DNA of 43,831 nucleotides, from positions 1 through 43,831 of the forward strand of contig CAJTKE010000022.1 in assembly GCA_910576865.1 (NCBI GenBank), given 5' to 3'. The stretch comes from an uncultured Oscillibacter sp. (GTDB lineage Bacteria > Bacillota > Clostridia > Oscillospirales > Oscillospiraceae). Both the position numbers and the translations under genes were made by a program. The notes under the pieces were generated by a model that did no database searches, was not told where the DNA came from, and saw only the letters and a list, made by a program, of their open reading frames with translations. Shown piece after piece: positions 24,304 to 33,057 of this stretch (position 1 is the first letter of the stretch; each line of letters opens with the position of its first letter).

Positions 24304-25440
24304 ATGCCGAAACCGTTGCAGCGGGTCATCTTCACCTGCGGCGGCACGGCGGGGCACGTGAATCCCGCCATCGCCCTGGCCCAGCTGACCCTGGAGAAAA
24401 ACCCCCAGGCGCAGATCCTGTTCGTGGGCGCGGAGCGGGGCCTGGAAAAGGATCTGGTGCCCAAGGCGGGCTATGACTTCAAGACCGTCCACATCTCCAG
24501 CTTTCACCGCTCCTTCCAGCCCGCGGAAATCAGGCACAACCTCATCTCCGTGGGAAATCTCATCCGGGCCCCCGGGGAGGCCCGGGCCATTCTCCGGGCC
24601 TTCAAGCCCGACGCCGTGGTGGGCACCGGAGGCTACGCCAGCTACCCGCTGGTGAAGGCTGCGTCCAAAATGGGCATCCCCACGGCGGTTCACGAGTCCA
24701 ACGCCGTCCCCGGCCTGACCACCCAGATGCTGGAAAATTACGCGGACCGCATCATGGTGGGCTTCGAGTCCTGCCGGAAGCACTACCGCCGCCCCGAGAA
24801 GGTGGTGGTCACCGGCACGCCGGTGCGGCACGACTTCTTCTCCATGACAAAGGCGGAGGCCAAGAAGGCCCTGAACATGGACGACGGAAGGCCCCTGATC
24901 GTCTCCTTCTGGGGGTCCCTGGGGGCCTCGGGCATGAACCGCCAGATGGCGGACTTTCTGGCCCTGGAGGCGGCGAAGCAGCCCTTTTACCACATCCACG
25001 GCGCGGGGAAGCAGGGCTGTCCCCTGATGCTGGAGGCCCTGCGGGAAAAGGGCGTGGACCTGGGGGCCTGCCCGGCCCTTCAGCTGCGGGAATATATCTA
25101 CGACATGGCCCCCGTCATGCGGGCGGCGGACCTGGTCCTCTGCCGGGCCGGGGCCTCCACCATCAGCGAGCTCACCGCCCTGGGGACCCCCGCCCTGATG
25201 GTCCCCTCCCCCTACGTCACCAACAACCACCAGGAGAAAAACGCCCGGGCCCTGGAGGAGCACGGCGGCGCGGCGGTGCTGCTGGAGCCGGAGTGCTCCG
25301 GTCAGGCCCTGTTCCAGGCGGCCTGCGGCATTCTTCACGACCCCTCCCGCCTCCGGGCCATGGAGGCGGCCATGACCAGCCTGGGCGTCCGGGACGCCGC
25401 GGAGCGCATTTACCGGACCGTACTGGAAATTCAAAAGTAA
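24304..25440 (+). CDS. murG: UDP-GlcNAc : lipid I N-acetylglucosaminyltransferase
   Basis: Peripheral membrane GT-B glycosyltransferase forming lipid II. The 378-residue product has the N-terminal loop CGGTAGHVNPAIAL (the GGTGGH family motif with Ala in place of Gly), HESNAVPGLTTQ, and the UDP-binding C-terminal DLVLCRAGASTISELTALGTPALMVP with NHQEKNA. The ATG at 24304 follows GAGGAGG; an open frame extending upstream over ftsW is a shadow. It begins 14 nt after ftsW. Confidence 0.96.
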   Translation: MPKPLQRVIFTCGGTAGHVNPAIALAQLTLEKNPQAQILFVGAERGLEKDLVPKAGYDFKTVHISSFHRSFQPAEIRHNLISVGNLIRAPGEARAILRAFKPDAVVGTGGYASYPLVKAASKMGIPTAVHESNAVPGLTTQMLENYADRIMVGFESCRKHYRRPEKVVVTGTPVRHDFFSMTKAEAKKALNMDDGRPLIVSFWGSLGASGMNRQMADFLALEAAKQPFYHIHGAGKQGCPLMLEALREKGVDLGACPALQLREYIYDMAPVMRAADLVLCRAGASTISELTALGTPALMVPSPYVTNNHQEKNARALEEHGGAAVLLEPECSGQALFQAACGILHDPSRLRAMEAAMTSLGVRDAAERIYRTVLEIQK

Positions 25441-25502
25441 CCAGAAATCCCCCCCGCCCATAGGATGGAGCGTTAGACCATTCTGGGAGCGGAGGGACGG
25501 AC

Positions 25503-26762
25503 ATGAGCCATTTGACGATCAGAGGCGGCAGCCGCCTGCGGGGCGAGGCCGGGATACAGGGGGCGAAAAACAGCGTCCTGCCCATCCTGGCCGCCACGCT
25601 GCTGACGGCGGACCAGGTGGAGCTGCGGGGCTGTCCCCGCCTCCGGGACGTGGACGCCTCCATCCATATTCTGCGGGACCTGGGCTGCAAAGCCAGCTGG
25701 GAGGGGGAAAACGTCCTCCTGGTGGACACCCGGGGCCTGAGCGGCTGTGCCGTCTCGGAACACCTGATGCGGGAGATGCGGTCCTCCGCCATCTTCCTGG
25801 GGGCCATCCTGGCCCGGTGCGGGCAGGCGGAGCTGAGCTATCCCGGGGGCTGTGAGCTGGGCCCCCGGCCCATTGACCTCCACCTCTCCGGCCTCCGGGA
25901 CCTGGGGGCGGAGATTGACGACGCGGGGGGCGTCCTCCACTGCAAGGCCCCCCGGCTCAAGGGCCGGGAAATCGTGCTGAGCCTCCCCTCCGTGGGCGCC
26001 ACGGAAAATCTGATGCTGGCGGCCTGCGGCGCCGGCGGCATCACCACCATCGTGGGCGCCGCCAGGGAACCGGAGATCGTGGATCTCCAGCGCTTCCTCA
26101 CCGCCTGCGGAGCCAGAGTCTCCGGCGCGGGAACCTCCACGGTGTCCGTGGAGGGCGGACGGCGGCTCCACGGCTGTACTTACACCATCATGCCGGACCG
26201 GATCGCGGCGGCGACCTACCTCTGTGCCGCGGCCTCCGCCGGGGGGGAGATCTTCCTCCGGGGAGCCCGGGAGGAGCACCTTTCCACCGTCACCGCCGTG
26301 CTGCGGGAGGCGGGCTGTTCCATCCGCTCCGACGAAAAGGGCATCGCCTGCGCCTGCCGGGACCGGCTGACGGCGGTCTGTCCGGTGCGGACGGCCCCCT
26401 ACCCCGGCTTCCCCACCGACGCCCAGGCCATTCTGATGGCCGCGCTGCTGAAAAGCCGGGGGGCCACGGTGTTCGAGGAAAACCTGTTCGCCAACCGGTA
26501 CCGTCATGTTGACGAGCTCAGCCGCATGGGGGCCAACATCCGGGTCTTCGGCCGGGTGGCGGTGGTCACGGGCGTGGACGCCCTCCACAGCGCGCCGGTG
26601 CGGTGCACGGACCTCCGGGGCGGGGCGGCGCTGTGCGTGGCGGCGCTGGCGGCGGAAGGAGAGACCTCCGTCCGGGAGATCGGCCATATTGACCGGGGCT
26701 ACCAGGACCTGGCGGGAGACCTGCGCCGCCTGGGGGCGGATATCCTCCGGACGGAGAACTGA
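25503..26762 (+). CDS. murA: UDP-GlcNAc 1-carboxyvinyltransferase
   Basis: First committed step of peptidoglycan synthesis. The 419-residue product has the Lys-Asn pair in GAKNSVLPILAATLL (around residues 21-35), the catalytic Cys117 in YPGGCELGPRPIDLHL (the fosfomycin target residue, present), and the C-terminal GGAALCVAALAAEG region. The ATG follows GAGCGGAGGG. It lies between murG and ftsQ, a position where murB or murA is found in various Clostridia. Confidence 0.95.
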   Translation: MSHLTIRGGSRLRGEAGIQGAKNSVLPILAATLLTADQVELRGCPRLRDVDASIHILRDLGCKASWEGENVLLVDTRGLSGCAVSEHLMREMRSSAIFLGAILARCGQAELSYPGGCELGPRPIDLHLSGLRDLGAEIDDAGGVLHCKAPRLKGREIVLSLPSVGATENLMLAACGAGGITTIVGAAREPEIVDLQRFLTACGARVSGAGTSTVSVEGGRRLHGCTYTIMPDRIAAATYLCAAASAGGEIFLRGAREEHLSTVTAVLREAGCSIRSDEKGIACACRDRLTAVCPVRTAPYPGFPTDAQAILMAALLKSRGATVFEENLFANRYRHVDELSRMGANIRVFGRVAVVTGVDALHSAPVRCTDLRGGAALCVAALAAEGETSVREIGHIDRGYQDLAGDLRRLGADILRTEN

Positions 26763-26775
26763 AAAAGAAAATGAC

Positions 26776-26801
26776 GCGGGGGCCGTGAAGGCGGTCCCCG
26801 C
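26776..26801 (+). other. Hairpin upstream of ftsQ
   Basis: GCGGGGGCCG (26776-26785) pairs with CGGTCCCCGC (26792-26801), 6-nt loop, one G-T pair. No T-run follows; it ends 25 nt before the ftsQ start and may influence its translation. Confidence 0.5.
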
Positions 26802-26826
26802 TGGAAGATGGAATTGGAGCGCAGCG

Positions 26827-27600
26827 ATGGCGAGACGGAAACACACAAAACGGCGAAGACGGCGGGGGAGCTTCGGTTTCCTCTACAAGCTGTTGTCCGT
26901 GCTGGTGATCTGCGGCGCCATTCTGGCCGCCATGACGCTGTTTTTCCGGGTGGACAAGATCGTCATCTCCGGGCAGAAGCGCTACACGGCGGAGGAGATC
27001 CAGGCGGCCTCCGGCCTGGAGCTGGGGTGCAACATGTACCTTTTGAACAAATACGACGTGGTCCGCTCCATCACCCGGGAGCTGCCCTATATCGAGAATA
27101 TCCGGGTGAACCGGAAGCTGCCGGACACCCTGCTCATCGAGGTCCACGAGAGCGGGCGGCCCTTCGCCCTGGTCCAGGACGGCAGCGCCTGGCTCATCAG
27201 CGGCAGCGGCAAGATCGTGGAGCAGCGGCCGGAAAAGGACGCGGGACAGTACGGCCTGATCTCCGGCTGCGAGCTTCTGGCCCCCTCGGTGGGAACCTCC
27301 CTGGCCCTGGCCACGGAGTACGCCTCCCAGCAGGCCAGCCTCCTGGACCTGATCGCGGCCCTGGACGCCGCGGGACTGACGGAAAACGTGGACGGCATCC
27401 GCCTGGATGAGCTCAGCTACCTGAAAATGGACTACATCGGCCGCTTCACCGTGCGGATGGCCTATGGCGCGGATTACGAGTGGGAGCTGGAAAAGCTGAC
27501 GGCCACCTTGGCAAAAGAGCAGATTCAAAGCAACATGACCGGTACCATCGACCTGCGGCTGAAAAGCGAAGAGGTGTTTATCATACCGGGAGAGCGCTGA
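26827..27600 (+). CDS. ftsQ: Cell-division protein FtsQ/DivIB
   Basis: Bitopic septal protein. The 257-residue product has a short, extremely basic cytoplasmic tail (MARRKHTKRRRRRGS), one membrane helix around residues 20-40, and a POTRA domain starting VDKIVISGQKRYTAEEIQAASGL (around 43-65), followed by NRKLPDTLLIEVHE, the FtsQ-type beta domain. The ATG at 26827 was chosen because the basic tail starts there; the frame is open further upstream over the end of murA but without sense. The last gene before ftsZ, with its own terminator. Confidence 0.92.
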   Translation: MARRKHTKRRRRRGSFGFLYKLLSVLVICGAILAAMTLFFRVDKIVISGQKRYTAEEIQAASGLELGCNMYLLNKYDVVRSITRELPYIENIRVNRKLPDTLLIEVHESGRPFALVQDGSAWLISGSGKIVEQRPEKDAGQYGLISGCELLAPSVGTSLALATEYASQQASLLDLIAALDAAGLTENVDGIRLDELSYLKMDYIGRFTVRMAYGADYEWELEKLTATLAKEQIQSNMTGTIDLRLKSEEVFIIPGER

Positions 27601-27625
27601 AACGGAGTTTCAGGCCGGTTTTTTT
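27585..27625 (+). terminator. Intrinsic terminator after ftsQ
   Basis: CTGAAAC (27597-27603) pairs with GTTTCAG (27607-27613); an outer ACCGG/CCGGT stem encloses it; TTTTTTT (27619-27625) follows. The stem overlaps the last codons of ftsQ. Confidence 0.8.
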
Positions 27626-27655
27626 GAGAATTTGCGTCGAAAGCGAAACAGGCAC

Positions 27656-27684
27656 TTGACCGGAGCAAAAAAGTGGCTTACAAT
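27656..27684 (+). promoter_or_regulatory. SigA-type promoter of ftsZ
   Basis: -35 TTGACC (27656-27661), 17 bp, -10 TACAAT (27679-27684). With the terminator just upstream it makes ftsZ a separate transcription unit. Confidence 0.85.
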
Positions 27685-27758
27685 AGAGGAATAAGTGGGA
27701 TTTGGCCGCTCCGGCCCATGCCGGGGTGTTCGCACTAATGACAGCAGGAGGCAGCACT

Positions 27759-28880
27759 ATGGCATTTGGTTTGGAAAGCAGTCCCGATACCGTCGTCAAT
27801 ATCAAGGTGATCGGGGTCGGAGGCGCTGGAAATAACGTGGTGAACCGCATGGTCAGCTCTGGGACGAAAGGAGTGGACTTCGTCGCGGTCAACACGGACA
27901 AGCAGGCGCTGAACGTCTCCAGCGCGGCCTATAAAATTCAGATCGGTGAAAAGCTGACTCACGGGCAGGGCGCGGGCTCCGACCCCGAGGTGGGCCGCAA
28001 GTCCGCCGAGGAGAGCCGCAACCAGATCGCCAAAGCCCTGGAGGAGACGGACATGGTCTTCATCACCGCCGGCATGGGCGGCGGCACCGGGACCGGCGCG
28101 GCCCCCATTGTGGCGGAGCTGGCCAAGGAGATGGACATCCTCACCGTGGGCGTGGTGACCAAGCCCTTCGGCTTCGAGGGACGCCGCCGGATGCAGCAGG
28201 CCGAGGGCGGCATTGAGGAGCTCAGGACCAAAGTGGACTCCCTGGTCATCATCCCCAACGAGCGGCTCAAGCACGCCACGGACCAGAAAATCACCTTCGC
28301 CAACGCCTTTGAAATCGCCGACGACGTGCTGCGCCAGGCCGTGCAGTCCATTTCCGACCTGATCCGGGACACCGGCTTCATCAATCTGGACTTCGCCGAC
28401 GTCACCGCCGTCATGAAGGACGCGGGCCTCGCCCACATGGGCGTGGGCCGGGCCGCCGGAAAGGGCAAGGCCGAGGAGGCCGCCCGGATGGCCGTCTCCA
28501 GCCCCCTGCTGGAGACCAGCATCAACGGTGCCCGGGGCATCCTCATCAACGTGGCCGGGTCCCCGGACATCGGCCTGGAGGAGATCGAGCAGGCCGCCGG
28601 ACTGGTCCAGGCCGCCGTCCATCCGGATGCCAACGTCATTTTCGGCGCCACCTTTGACGAGACCCTGGACGACGAGATCCGGGTCACGGTCATCGCCACC
28701 GGCTTTGAGAAAGCTCCGGGCCAGCTGCCCAACAAGATGGTGGAGGAGACTGAGAAACAGGCCGAGGAGGAGGCTCCGGCGGGGCCCGAGCCCCTGGGCG
28801 AAGAGGACGTGCCCAAGCCGGACGTCCCGGAGGACGACCCCTTCGAGGCGATTTTCCAGATTTTCAACAAGAAAGACTGA
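27759..28880 (+). CDS. ftsZ: Cell-division protein FtsZ
   Basis: Tubulin-like GTPase that forms the Z-ring. The 373-residue product has IKVIGVGGAGNNVVNRM (around residues 13-29), the GTP-binding signature GGGTGTGAAP (around 108-117), the T7 loop NLDFADVTAVMKDAG, and a short acidic Pro/Glu linker ending in the C-terminal peptide DDPFEAIFQIFNKKD. The ATG follows CAGGAGG. The C-terminal peptide differs from the classical DIPxFLR type, as in other Clostridia of this group. Confidence 0.97.
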   Translation: MAFGLESSPDTVVNIKVIGVGGAGNNVVNRMVSSGTKGVDFVAVNTDKQALNVSSAAYKIQIGEKLTHGQGAGSDPEVGRKSAEESRNQIAKALEETDMVFITAGMGGGTGTGAAPIVAELAKEMDILTVGVVTKPFGFEGRRRMQQAEGGIEELRTKVDSLVIIPNERLKHATDQKITFANAFEIADDVLRQAVQSISDLIRDTGFINLDFADVTAVMKDAGLAHMGVGRAAGKGKAEEAARMAVSSPLLETSINGARGILINVAGSPDIGLEEIEQAAGLVQAAVHPDANVIFGATFDETLDDEIRVTVIATGFEKAPGQLPNKMVEETEKQAEEEAPAGPEPLGEEDVPKPDVPEDDPFEAIFQIFNKKD

Positions 28881-28901
28881 CGATTGACAGGAAAAACCAG
28901 G

Positions 28902-28937
28902 AAGACCCTGGAGGTGTTTGCCTCCAGGGTCTTTTTC
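28902..28937 (+). terminator. Intrinsic terminator of ftsZ
   Basis: A perfect 13-bp stem (28902-28914 with 28921-28933), TGTTTG loop, with CTTTTTC in the descending arm and tail. Confidence 0.92.
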
Positions 28938-29107
28938 GCGCCTTGAAACGCCGGAACAGGCAAGCGCCGCCATGGGCGCGCTGCCGCTTTTTGCTTGCGT
29001 GGATTCCCGTTTTCCGCAAATGATAATCGAGCCGGAAACGGCGTTTGATTCGATAAAAAGCAGCTTGGCAAGAAGTACAGTCTTTAATAACGGGAAGGAA
29101 GATAGTC

Positions 29108-29197
29108 ACGAAAGACTGCGCCCGCAGGCGCGTTTCGGAGCGCAACCGCCGAAGGCGGCACTTGGCGCGGAGATAACCCAGGAGGGGTGTCTTTCGT
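29108..29197 (+). ncRNA. Candidate structured RNA or element upstream of spoIVB
   Basis: ACGAAAGAC (29108-29116) pairs perfectly with GTCTTTCGT (29189-29197), enclosing 72 nt. Inside are GCGCC/GGCGC (29118-29122 with 29127-29131) and CCGCC/GGCGG (29146-29150 with 29154-29158), the latter flanked by complementary GCGC segments. An upstream GTCTTT (29080-29085) could compete for the same strand. It reads like a multibranched RNA with a 9-bp closing stem. No known class was recognised. The strand and the existence of a transcript are inferred from spoIVB downstream. Confidence 0.45.
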
Positions 29198-29207
29198 TTT
29201 CAATCAT

Positions 29208-29266
29208 AAGTTTTCGACTTGTCGAAAACTTGCCTGCCCGGCAAAAAGACTTTTTTGCCGGGCAGG
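29208..29266 (+). repeat. Two adjacent perfect inverted repeats before spoIVB
   Basis: Repeat 1: AAGTTTTCGAC (29208-29218), TT, GTCGAAAACTT (29221-29231). Repeat 2: a 15-bp stem (29233-29247 with 29252-29266) with GCAAAAA/TTTTTGC at its tip. Repeat 2 ends inside the probable spoIVB ribosome site (AGGAAGG), so folding could control translation. No T-run directly follows repeat 2. Confidence 0.7.
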
Positions 29267-29280
29267 AAGGGGTGGTTTTT

Positions 29281-30288
29281 TTGTATGGACCTTCACGATT
29301 CGCGAAGCGGGCGCTGGGCGCCGGGGCGGCGCTGGCGCTTGCGTTTTTCCTGTGCGCCGGGGGAAGCGTAAAGGCGGCGGAGCCCCGGATGCTGGTCCCG
29401 GTGGGCCACACGGTGGGCATCAAGCTGTTCTCCCGGGGCATTGTGGTGGTGAAGCTCACCGACGGCGGCACTCCCGCCAGAGAGTGCGGCCTGCGCACCG
29501 GGGACGTCATTGTCAAATGCGGCGGCGACGCCGTGACCTCCACGGAGCAGTTCCAATCCCTGCTGCAAAAAAGCGGCGGCGGGACCGCCAATCTCCAGAT
29601 CGACCGGGCGGGCGACCAGATGACGCTGTCGGTGGAGCCCTCTCAGAACGACCAGGGCGTCTACTGCATCGGCGCCTGGGTCCGGGACAGCATGGCGGGC
29701 ATCGGCACCATGACTTGGTATGACCCCGCCACCGGCGCCTTCGGCGCTCTGGGACACGGCGTCACCGACACGGACACGGCGCTGCTGATGCCCTTCTCCA
29801 ACGGCTCCATCCTGCCCTCCACCGTCAAGGCGGTGAAAAAGGGCCAAGCGGGCGCCGCCGGGGAACTGCGGGGGGATTTTGACCTGACCGGGGACCTGGG
29901 GCCGCTGTACGCCAACACGGGCAGCGGCATCTTCGGCAGGCTGGACTCGCCTCCCGAGGCGGGGCCGGCGGTTCCCACGGGCGCGGCCCTGCCGGGGCCA
30001 GCGGTCATCCGGGCCAATGTCCAGGGGGACGAGGTCCGGGAATACGGCATTGAGATTCTGAAGGTGGCGTCGGCCTCGGCGGACGGGCGGGACCTGGTCC
30101 TCTCCGTGACGGACCCGGCGCTGCTGGAGGCCACGGGGGGCATCGTGCAGGGCATGAGCGGCAGTCCGATTTTGCAGAATGGCCGGATTGTGGGCGCGGT
30201 GACCCATGTCCTCCTCAACGACCCGACCAAAGGGTATGGAATTTTGATTGAAAATATGCTGGAGGCGGCCGGAGACGGTGCAAGCTGA
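29281..30288 (+). CDS. spoIVB: Stage IV sporulation serine protease SpoIVB
   Basis: Peptidase family S55; in sporulation it is exported from the forespore and triggers processing of pro-sigma-K. The 335-residue product has one N-terminal hydrophobic segment (about 10-27), a PDZ domain beginning LVPVGHTVGIKLFSRGI and containing GLRTGDVIVKCGG, and the protease domain with His159 in GHGVTD and the predicted nucleophile Ser293 in VQGMSGSP. No in-frame ATG sits near the expected start; I chose the TTG at 29281, about 10 nt after AGGAAGG. GTG at 29272 is the alternative. I found no clear sigma-F or sigma-G promoter. Confidence 0.88.
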   Translation: MYGPSRFAKRALGAGAALALAFFLCAGGSVKAAEPRMLVPVGHTVGIKLFSRGIVVVKLTDGGTPARECGLRTGDVIVKCGGDAVTSTEQFQSLLQKSGGGTANLQIDRAGDQMTLSVEPSQNDQGVYCIGAWVRDSMAGIGTMTWYDPATGAFGALGHGVTDTDTALLMPFSNGSILPSTVKAVKKGQAGAAGELRGDFDLTGDLGPLYANTGSGIFGRLDSPPEAGPAVPTGAALPGPAVIRANVQGDEVREYGIEILKVASASADGRDLVLSVTDPALLEATGGIVQGMSGSPILQNGRIVGAVTHVLLNDPTKGYGILIENMLEAAGDGAS

Positions 30289-30313
30289 CAGCGTAAACCG
30301 GTTCTGAGCGGCG

Positions 30314-30355
30314 AAAGCACCCACTTGTGATGTTTCATCAGGTGGGTGCTTTTTT
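30314..30355 (+). terminator. Intrinsic terminator of spoIVB
   Basis: AAAGCACCCAC pairs with GTGGGTGCTTT in an extended stem of at least 11 bp, followed by TTTTTT (30350-30355). Confidence 0.9.
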
Positions 30356-30376
30356 CTCGGGATCAAATTTGTAAAC

Positions 30377-30405
30377 TTGATGCGCCGTCCTCTATGTGGT
30401 ATACT
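30377..30405 (+). promoter_or_regulatory. SigA-type promoter of the methyltransferase cassette
   Basis: -35 TTGATG (30377-30382), 17 bp, -10 TATACT (30400-30405), 50 nt before the first gene. Confidence 0.83.
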
Positions 30406-30455
30406 ACAGAGCGTCAAGAGACTTTGATGCAAAACGACTTCCAAGGGGAATCTTT

Positions 30456-31964
30456 ATGAATCAGTTGTTCGTGAAAAAGCTGGACCGAATCCGCAATGGG
30501 GGAGAAGTTCGTGTTTTGGACCTGTTTGCCGGCTGCGGGGGAATCTCCCTCGGATTTCAAAGCGCGGGCTTCAAAATATCCGCGGCGGTTGAAATAGACG
30601 AATTTGCCGCCAGGTCGCATGCGCTGAACTTTTTTCCCGCGTCTGAGCGGGAAAAACATGACACGCCGGTTGATATCACGAAGGTCGACCCGGATGAGCT
30701 GGCGGAGATGCTGGAGCTTGGCGAACCTGATTCCGCGATTGACGTCATCGTGGGGGGGCCGCCCTGCCAAGCGTTCGCCAGAGTCGGACGCGCCAAGCTG
30801 AGGGAGGTCGAGGCGCATCCGGAGGCGTACATTCACGATCCGAGGGGGAACCTCTACCTGCGCTATCTGGCATATGTGAAAGCGTTCCAGCCAGTCGCTC
30901 TGATGATGGAGAACGTTCCGGACATGCTCAACTATGGCGGGCACAATCTGGCGGAGGAAGTCTGTGATTCTCTGTCACACCTGGGATATGACTGTCAATA
31001 CACCCTGCTGAACGCGGTCCATTACGGCGTGCCGGAGATGCGTGAGCGCATGGTGTTGATGGCGTTCGCGAAAGAGGTGGAAGCGAATGCGTTTTTCCCC
31101 GGCCCGACGAACCGCCACACGCTGCCCCGGGGGTACGAGGGAAGCAGGCAGGTCGCCCTGCAGACCATTATCGAGAACTACCGCGAGGCCCGGCAGCAGA
31201 CCTTATTCCGTGAAAACACTTATTTTGTCATGCCGCCGCCCGCGGGTCCCGCTCTTCCGCCCGCCGTCACCGCAAGGGAGGCCCTGGAGGACCTTCCGCC
31301 TGTTTCAGACCATTTGAACGGCAAATTGAAACGGGGCGCCCGGCGGTTCGACACGCTGATTCCCTATCCGGAACGGGACCTGTCCGGATTGTCCGACTAC
31401 GCGAAATTGATGAGAACCTGGCCGGGGTATGAAAACCCTGACGGGGTCAAGGACCACGTCATACGGTATCTGCCAAGGGATTATGACATCTTTGAGCGAA
31501 TGCGTCCCGGCGACCAGTACCCGGAGGCCTATCAGATCGCCGTGGAGCTGTTTCATGAAAAGCTGCGCGCACACAACCGGAAACACCGCGGCGCCAGGAT
31601 CGAGGCCGGCAGCAAAGAATATGCAGAGCTTTTTCAGCAGACCGTTCCGCCCTATGATCCTGACAAGTTCCCGAACAAATGGAGGAAAATGGAGGCGGAC
31701 GCCCCGGCGCGGACGCTGATGGCACACCTGGGAAAGGACAGCTATTCGCATATTCATTACGACAGCAGGCAGAAACGCACCATATCCGTCAGAGAAGCGG
31801 CCCGGCTGCAATCCTTTCCGGACGGCTTCCTGTTCGCGGGGACCATGAATCCCGCGTTAAAGCAGATCGGGAACGCGGTTCCCCCTCTGCTGTCAAAGGC
31901 GATTGCGGAGAACATGATGCGTGAATTGACAGGAGGCGCGGAAAATGGACAAGATGGCGCTTAA
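30456..31964 (+). CDS. dcm: DNA (cytosine-5-)-methyltransferase
   Basis: SAM-dependent C5-cytosine DNA methylase of a restriction-modification type. In the 502-residue product, motif I is DLFAGCGGISLGF (around residues 22-34), motif IV GGPPCQAFAR with catalytic Cys104, motif VI ENV with Glu152, motif VIII PEMRERM, and motif X QIGNAVPPLL near the end. A long region between VIII and IX (about residues 225-430) would hold the target recognition domain. The ATG at 30456 follows AAGGGGAA; ATG 30396 lies in the promoter. Base usage is less GC-rich than its neighbours, a sign of transfer. It overlaps the nuclease gene by 20 nt. Confidence 0.95.
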   Translation: MNQLFVKKLDRIRNGGEVRVLDLFAGCGGISLGFQSAGFKISAAVEIDEFAARSHALNFFPASEREKHDTPVDITKVDPDELAEMLELGEPDSAIDVIVGGPPCQAFARVGRAKLREVEAHPEAYIHDPRGNLYLRYLAYVKAFQPVALMMENVPDMLNYGGHNLAEEVCDSLSHLGYDCQYTLLNAVHYGVPEMRERMVLMAFAKEVEANAFFPGPTNRHTLPRGYEGSRQVALQTIIENYREARQQTLFRENTYFVMPPPAGPALPPAVTAREALEDLPPVSDHLNGKLKRGARRFDTLIPYPERDLSGLSDYAKLMRTWPGYENPDGVKDHVIRYLPRDYDIFERMRPGDQYPEAYQIAVELFHEKLRAHNRKHRGARIEAGSKEYAELFQQTVPPYDPDKFPNKWRKMEADAPARTLMAHLGKDSYSHIHYDSRQKRTISVREAARLQSFPDGFLFAGTMNPALKQIGNAVPPLLSKAIAENMMRELTGGAENGQDGA

Positions 31965-33057
31965 GAAGCTGACCCATTCGGACCTGACCCTTTTCAAATG
32001 CTATTACTCCTCACAGGGAGACCGGCCCAGCAAGCAGAAGTCCCTGAACCTGAACAGCAACGTCCTGGTCGACGCGCTCTATCCGGAGCTCAGAAACGCG
32101 GCCGGAGAAAAGCTGAAGGTGACGCTGCATATCTACGGACCGGGTCTGGAGGAGGTCCACACCCTGGAGCGCAAGATTCTCAAGTCCCGGGGCTCCAAGA
32201 ACTGGCGGCTGAACGGCGAGCTCATCTACTCGCCGGAGGACCGTCCCGAACGATACGACCGCCTCTGTCCCGGAGACATCGCCCTGATGGGATTTGACGG
32301 CGAGCCGATCCCCAAAACCGTCTATATCGATTTCATCTCCCAACAGGATGAAGACGACAAAAACCTGTATGACGCGCTGAATGCCATCCTGCGCTCTCCC
32401 ATGCAAACCGTCACAAGCGGTTTTCTGCGCGAGCTCATTGCGGAAGCGGATCCTCCCGCGTATCACCCCGCAAAGCGCTTCGCGCTGGACGACGAGCTGA
32501 TCGCGGCGGCGGAGGGCGACCCGGAGGCGGCGCTTCACGTCTACCGCCACACGGGGAAACAGATGTCTTCCGAAGAGCTGAGTCTCTCCAGGCAGAAAGC
32601 GGATGATATTGGAAGGCAGGGAGAGGACCTGGTGTTCCGGTACCTGGACGATCTGCGGACACAGGGAGCGATACTGGATTTTGAGTGGGTTTCCAGTGAA
32701 AACGCCATCGCGCCGTACGACTTTCAGGTGACCGGTGCGGACGGGAGCTTACGCAGGCTGGACGTCAAGTCCACCACGGGTGATTTTTCCGTGAAGCTCC
32801 ACATATCCCGCGCGGAGCTGATCACCATGGCGGAAAGCGCGGAGAGCTATGATCTGTACAGGGTGTACGCCCTGGACGACGCGTCCGGAAAGCTGCGGAT
32901 CGCCCGGGACATGAAACCGTTCGCGTCGGAGGTCCTGCGCGGCCTGCGGGCCCTGCCCGCGGGAGTGGAGGTTGACAGCATCTCCTGCAGGCCTGATCTG
33001 CTGCCTTTTTCCGATCCTGTCGGCCTGAGCACGGAAAACGAGGAACAGGATGGCTGA
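31945..33057 (+). CDS. Predicted PD-(D/E)xK restriction-type nuclease (DUF3883-like C-terminus)
   Basis: A 370-residue protein placed between a DNA methylase and Vsr. The C-terminal domain reads like DUF3883: RQGEDLVFRYL with Glu227, then PYDFQV with Asp259 and LDVKST with Asp273-Lys275, matching the E...D...(D/E)xK layout of PD-(D/E)xK nucleases. The N-terminal about 200 residues (with SKQKSLNLNSNVLVD and a KILKSRGSKNWRL basic stretch) are not recognised and may recognise DNA. The start at 31945 follows AGGAGGCG and lies inside dcm. I infer that it is the restriction partner of the methylase; activity is untested. Confidence 0.75.
   Translation: MDKMALKKLTHSDLTLFKCYYSSQGDRPSKQKSLNLNSNVLVDALYPELRNAAGEKLKVTLHIYGPGLEEVHTLERKILKSRGSKNWRLNGELIYSPEDRPERYDRLCPGDIALMGFDGEPIPKTVYIDFISQQDEDDKNLYDALNAILRSPMQTVTSGFLRELIAEADPPAYHPAKRFALDDELIAAAEGDPEAALHVYRHTGKQMSSEELSLSRQKADDIGRQGEDLVFRYLDDLRTQGAILDFEWVSSENAIAPYDFQVTGADGSLRRLDVKSTTGDFSVKLHISRAELITMAESAESYDLYRVYALDDASGKLRIARDMKPFASEVLRGLRALPAGVEVDSISCRPDLLPFSDPVGLSTENEEQDG

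Noticed and set aside
29233..29266. Intrinsic terminator just before spoIVB
   Set aside because: The 15-bp hairpin is followed by GAAGGGGTGG, not a T-run; its T-run is inside the stem, so ordinary termination is unlikely.
28972..29280. An upstream ATG (28972) or a longer N-terminus for SpoIVB
   Set aside because: The extra 100 residues run through hairpins and do not resemble SpoIVB; family proteins have the membrane helix close to the PDZ domain as obtained with the 29281 start.
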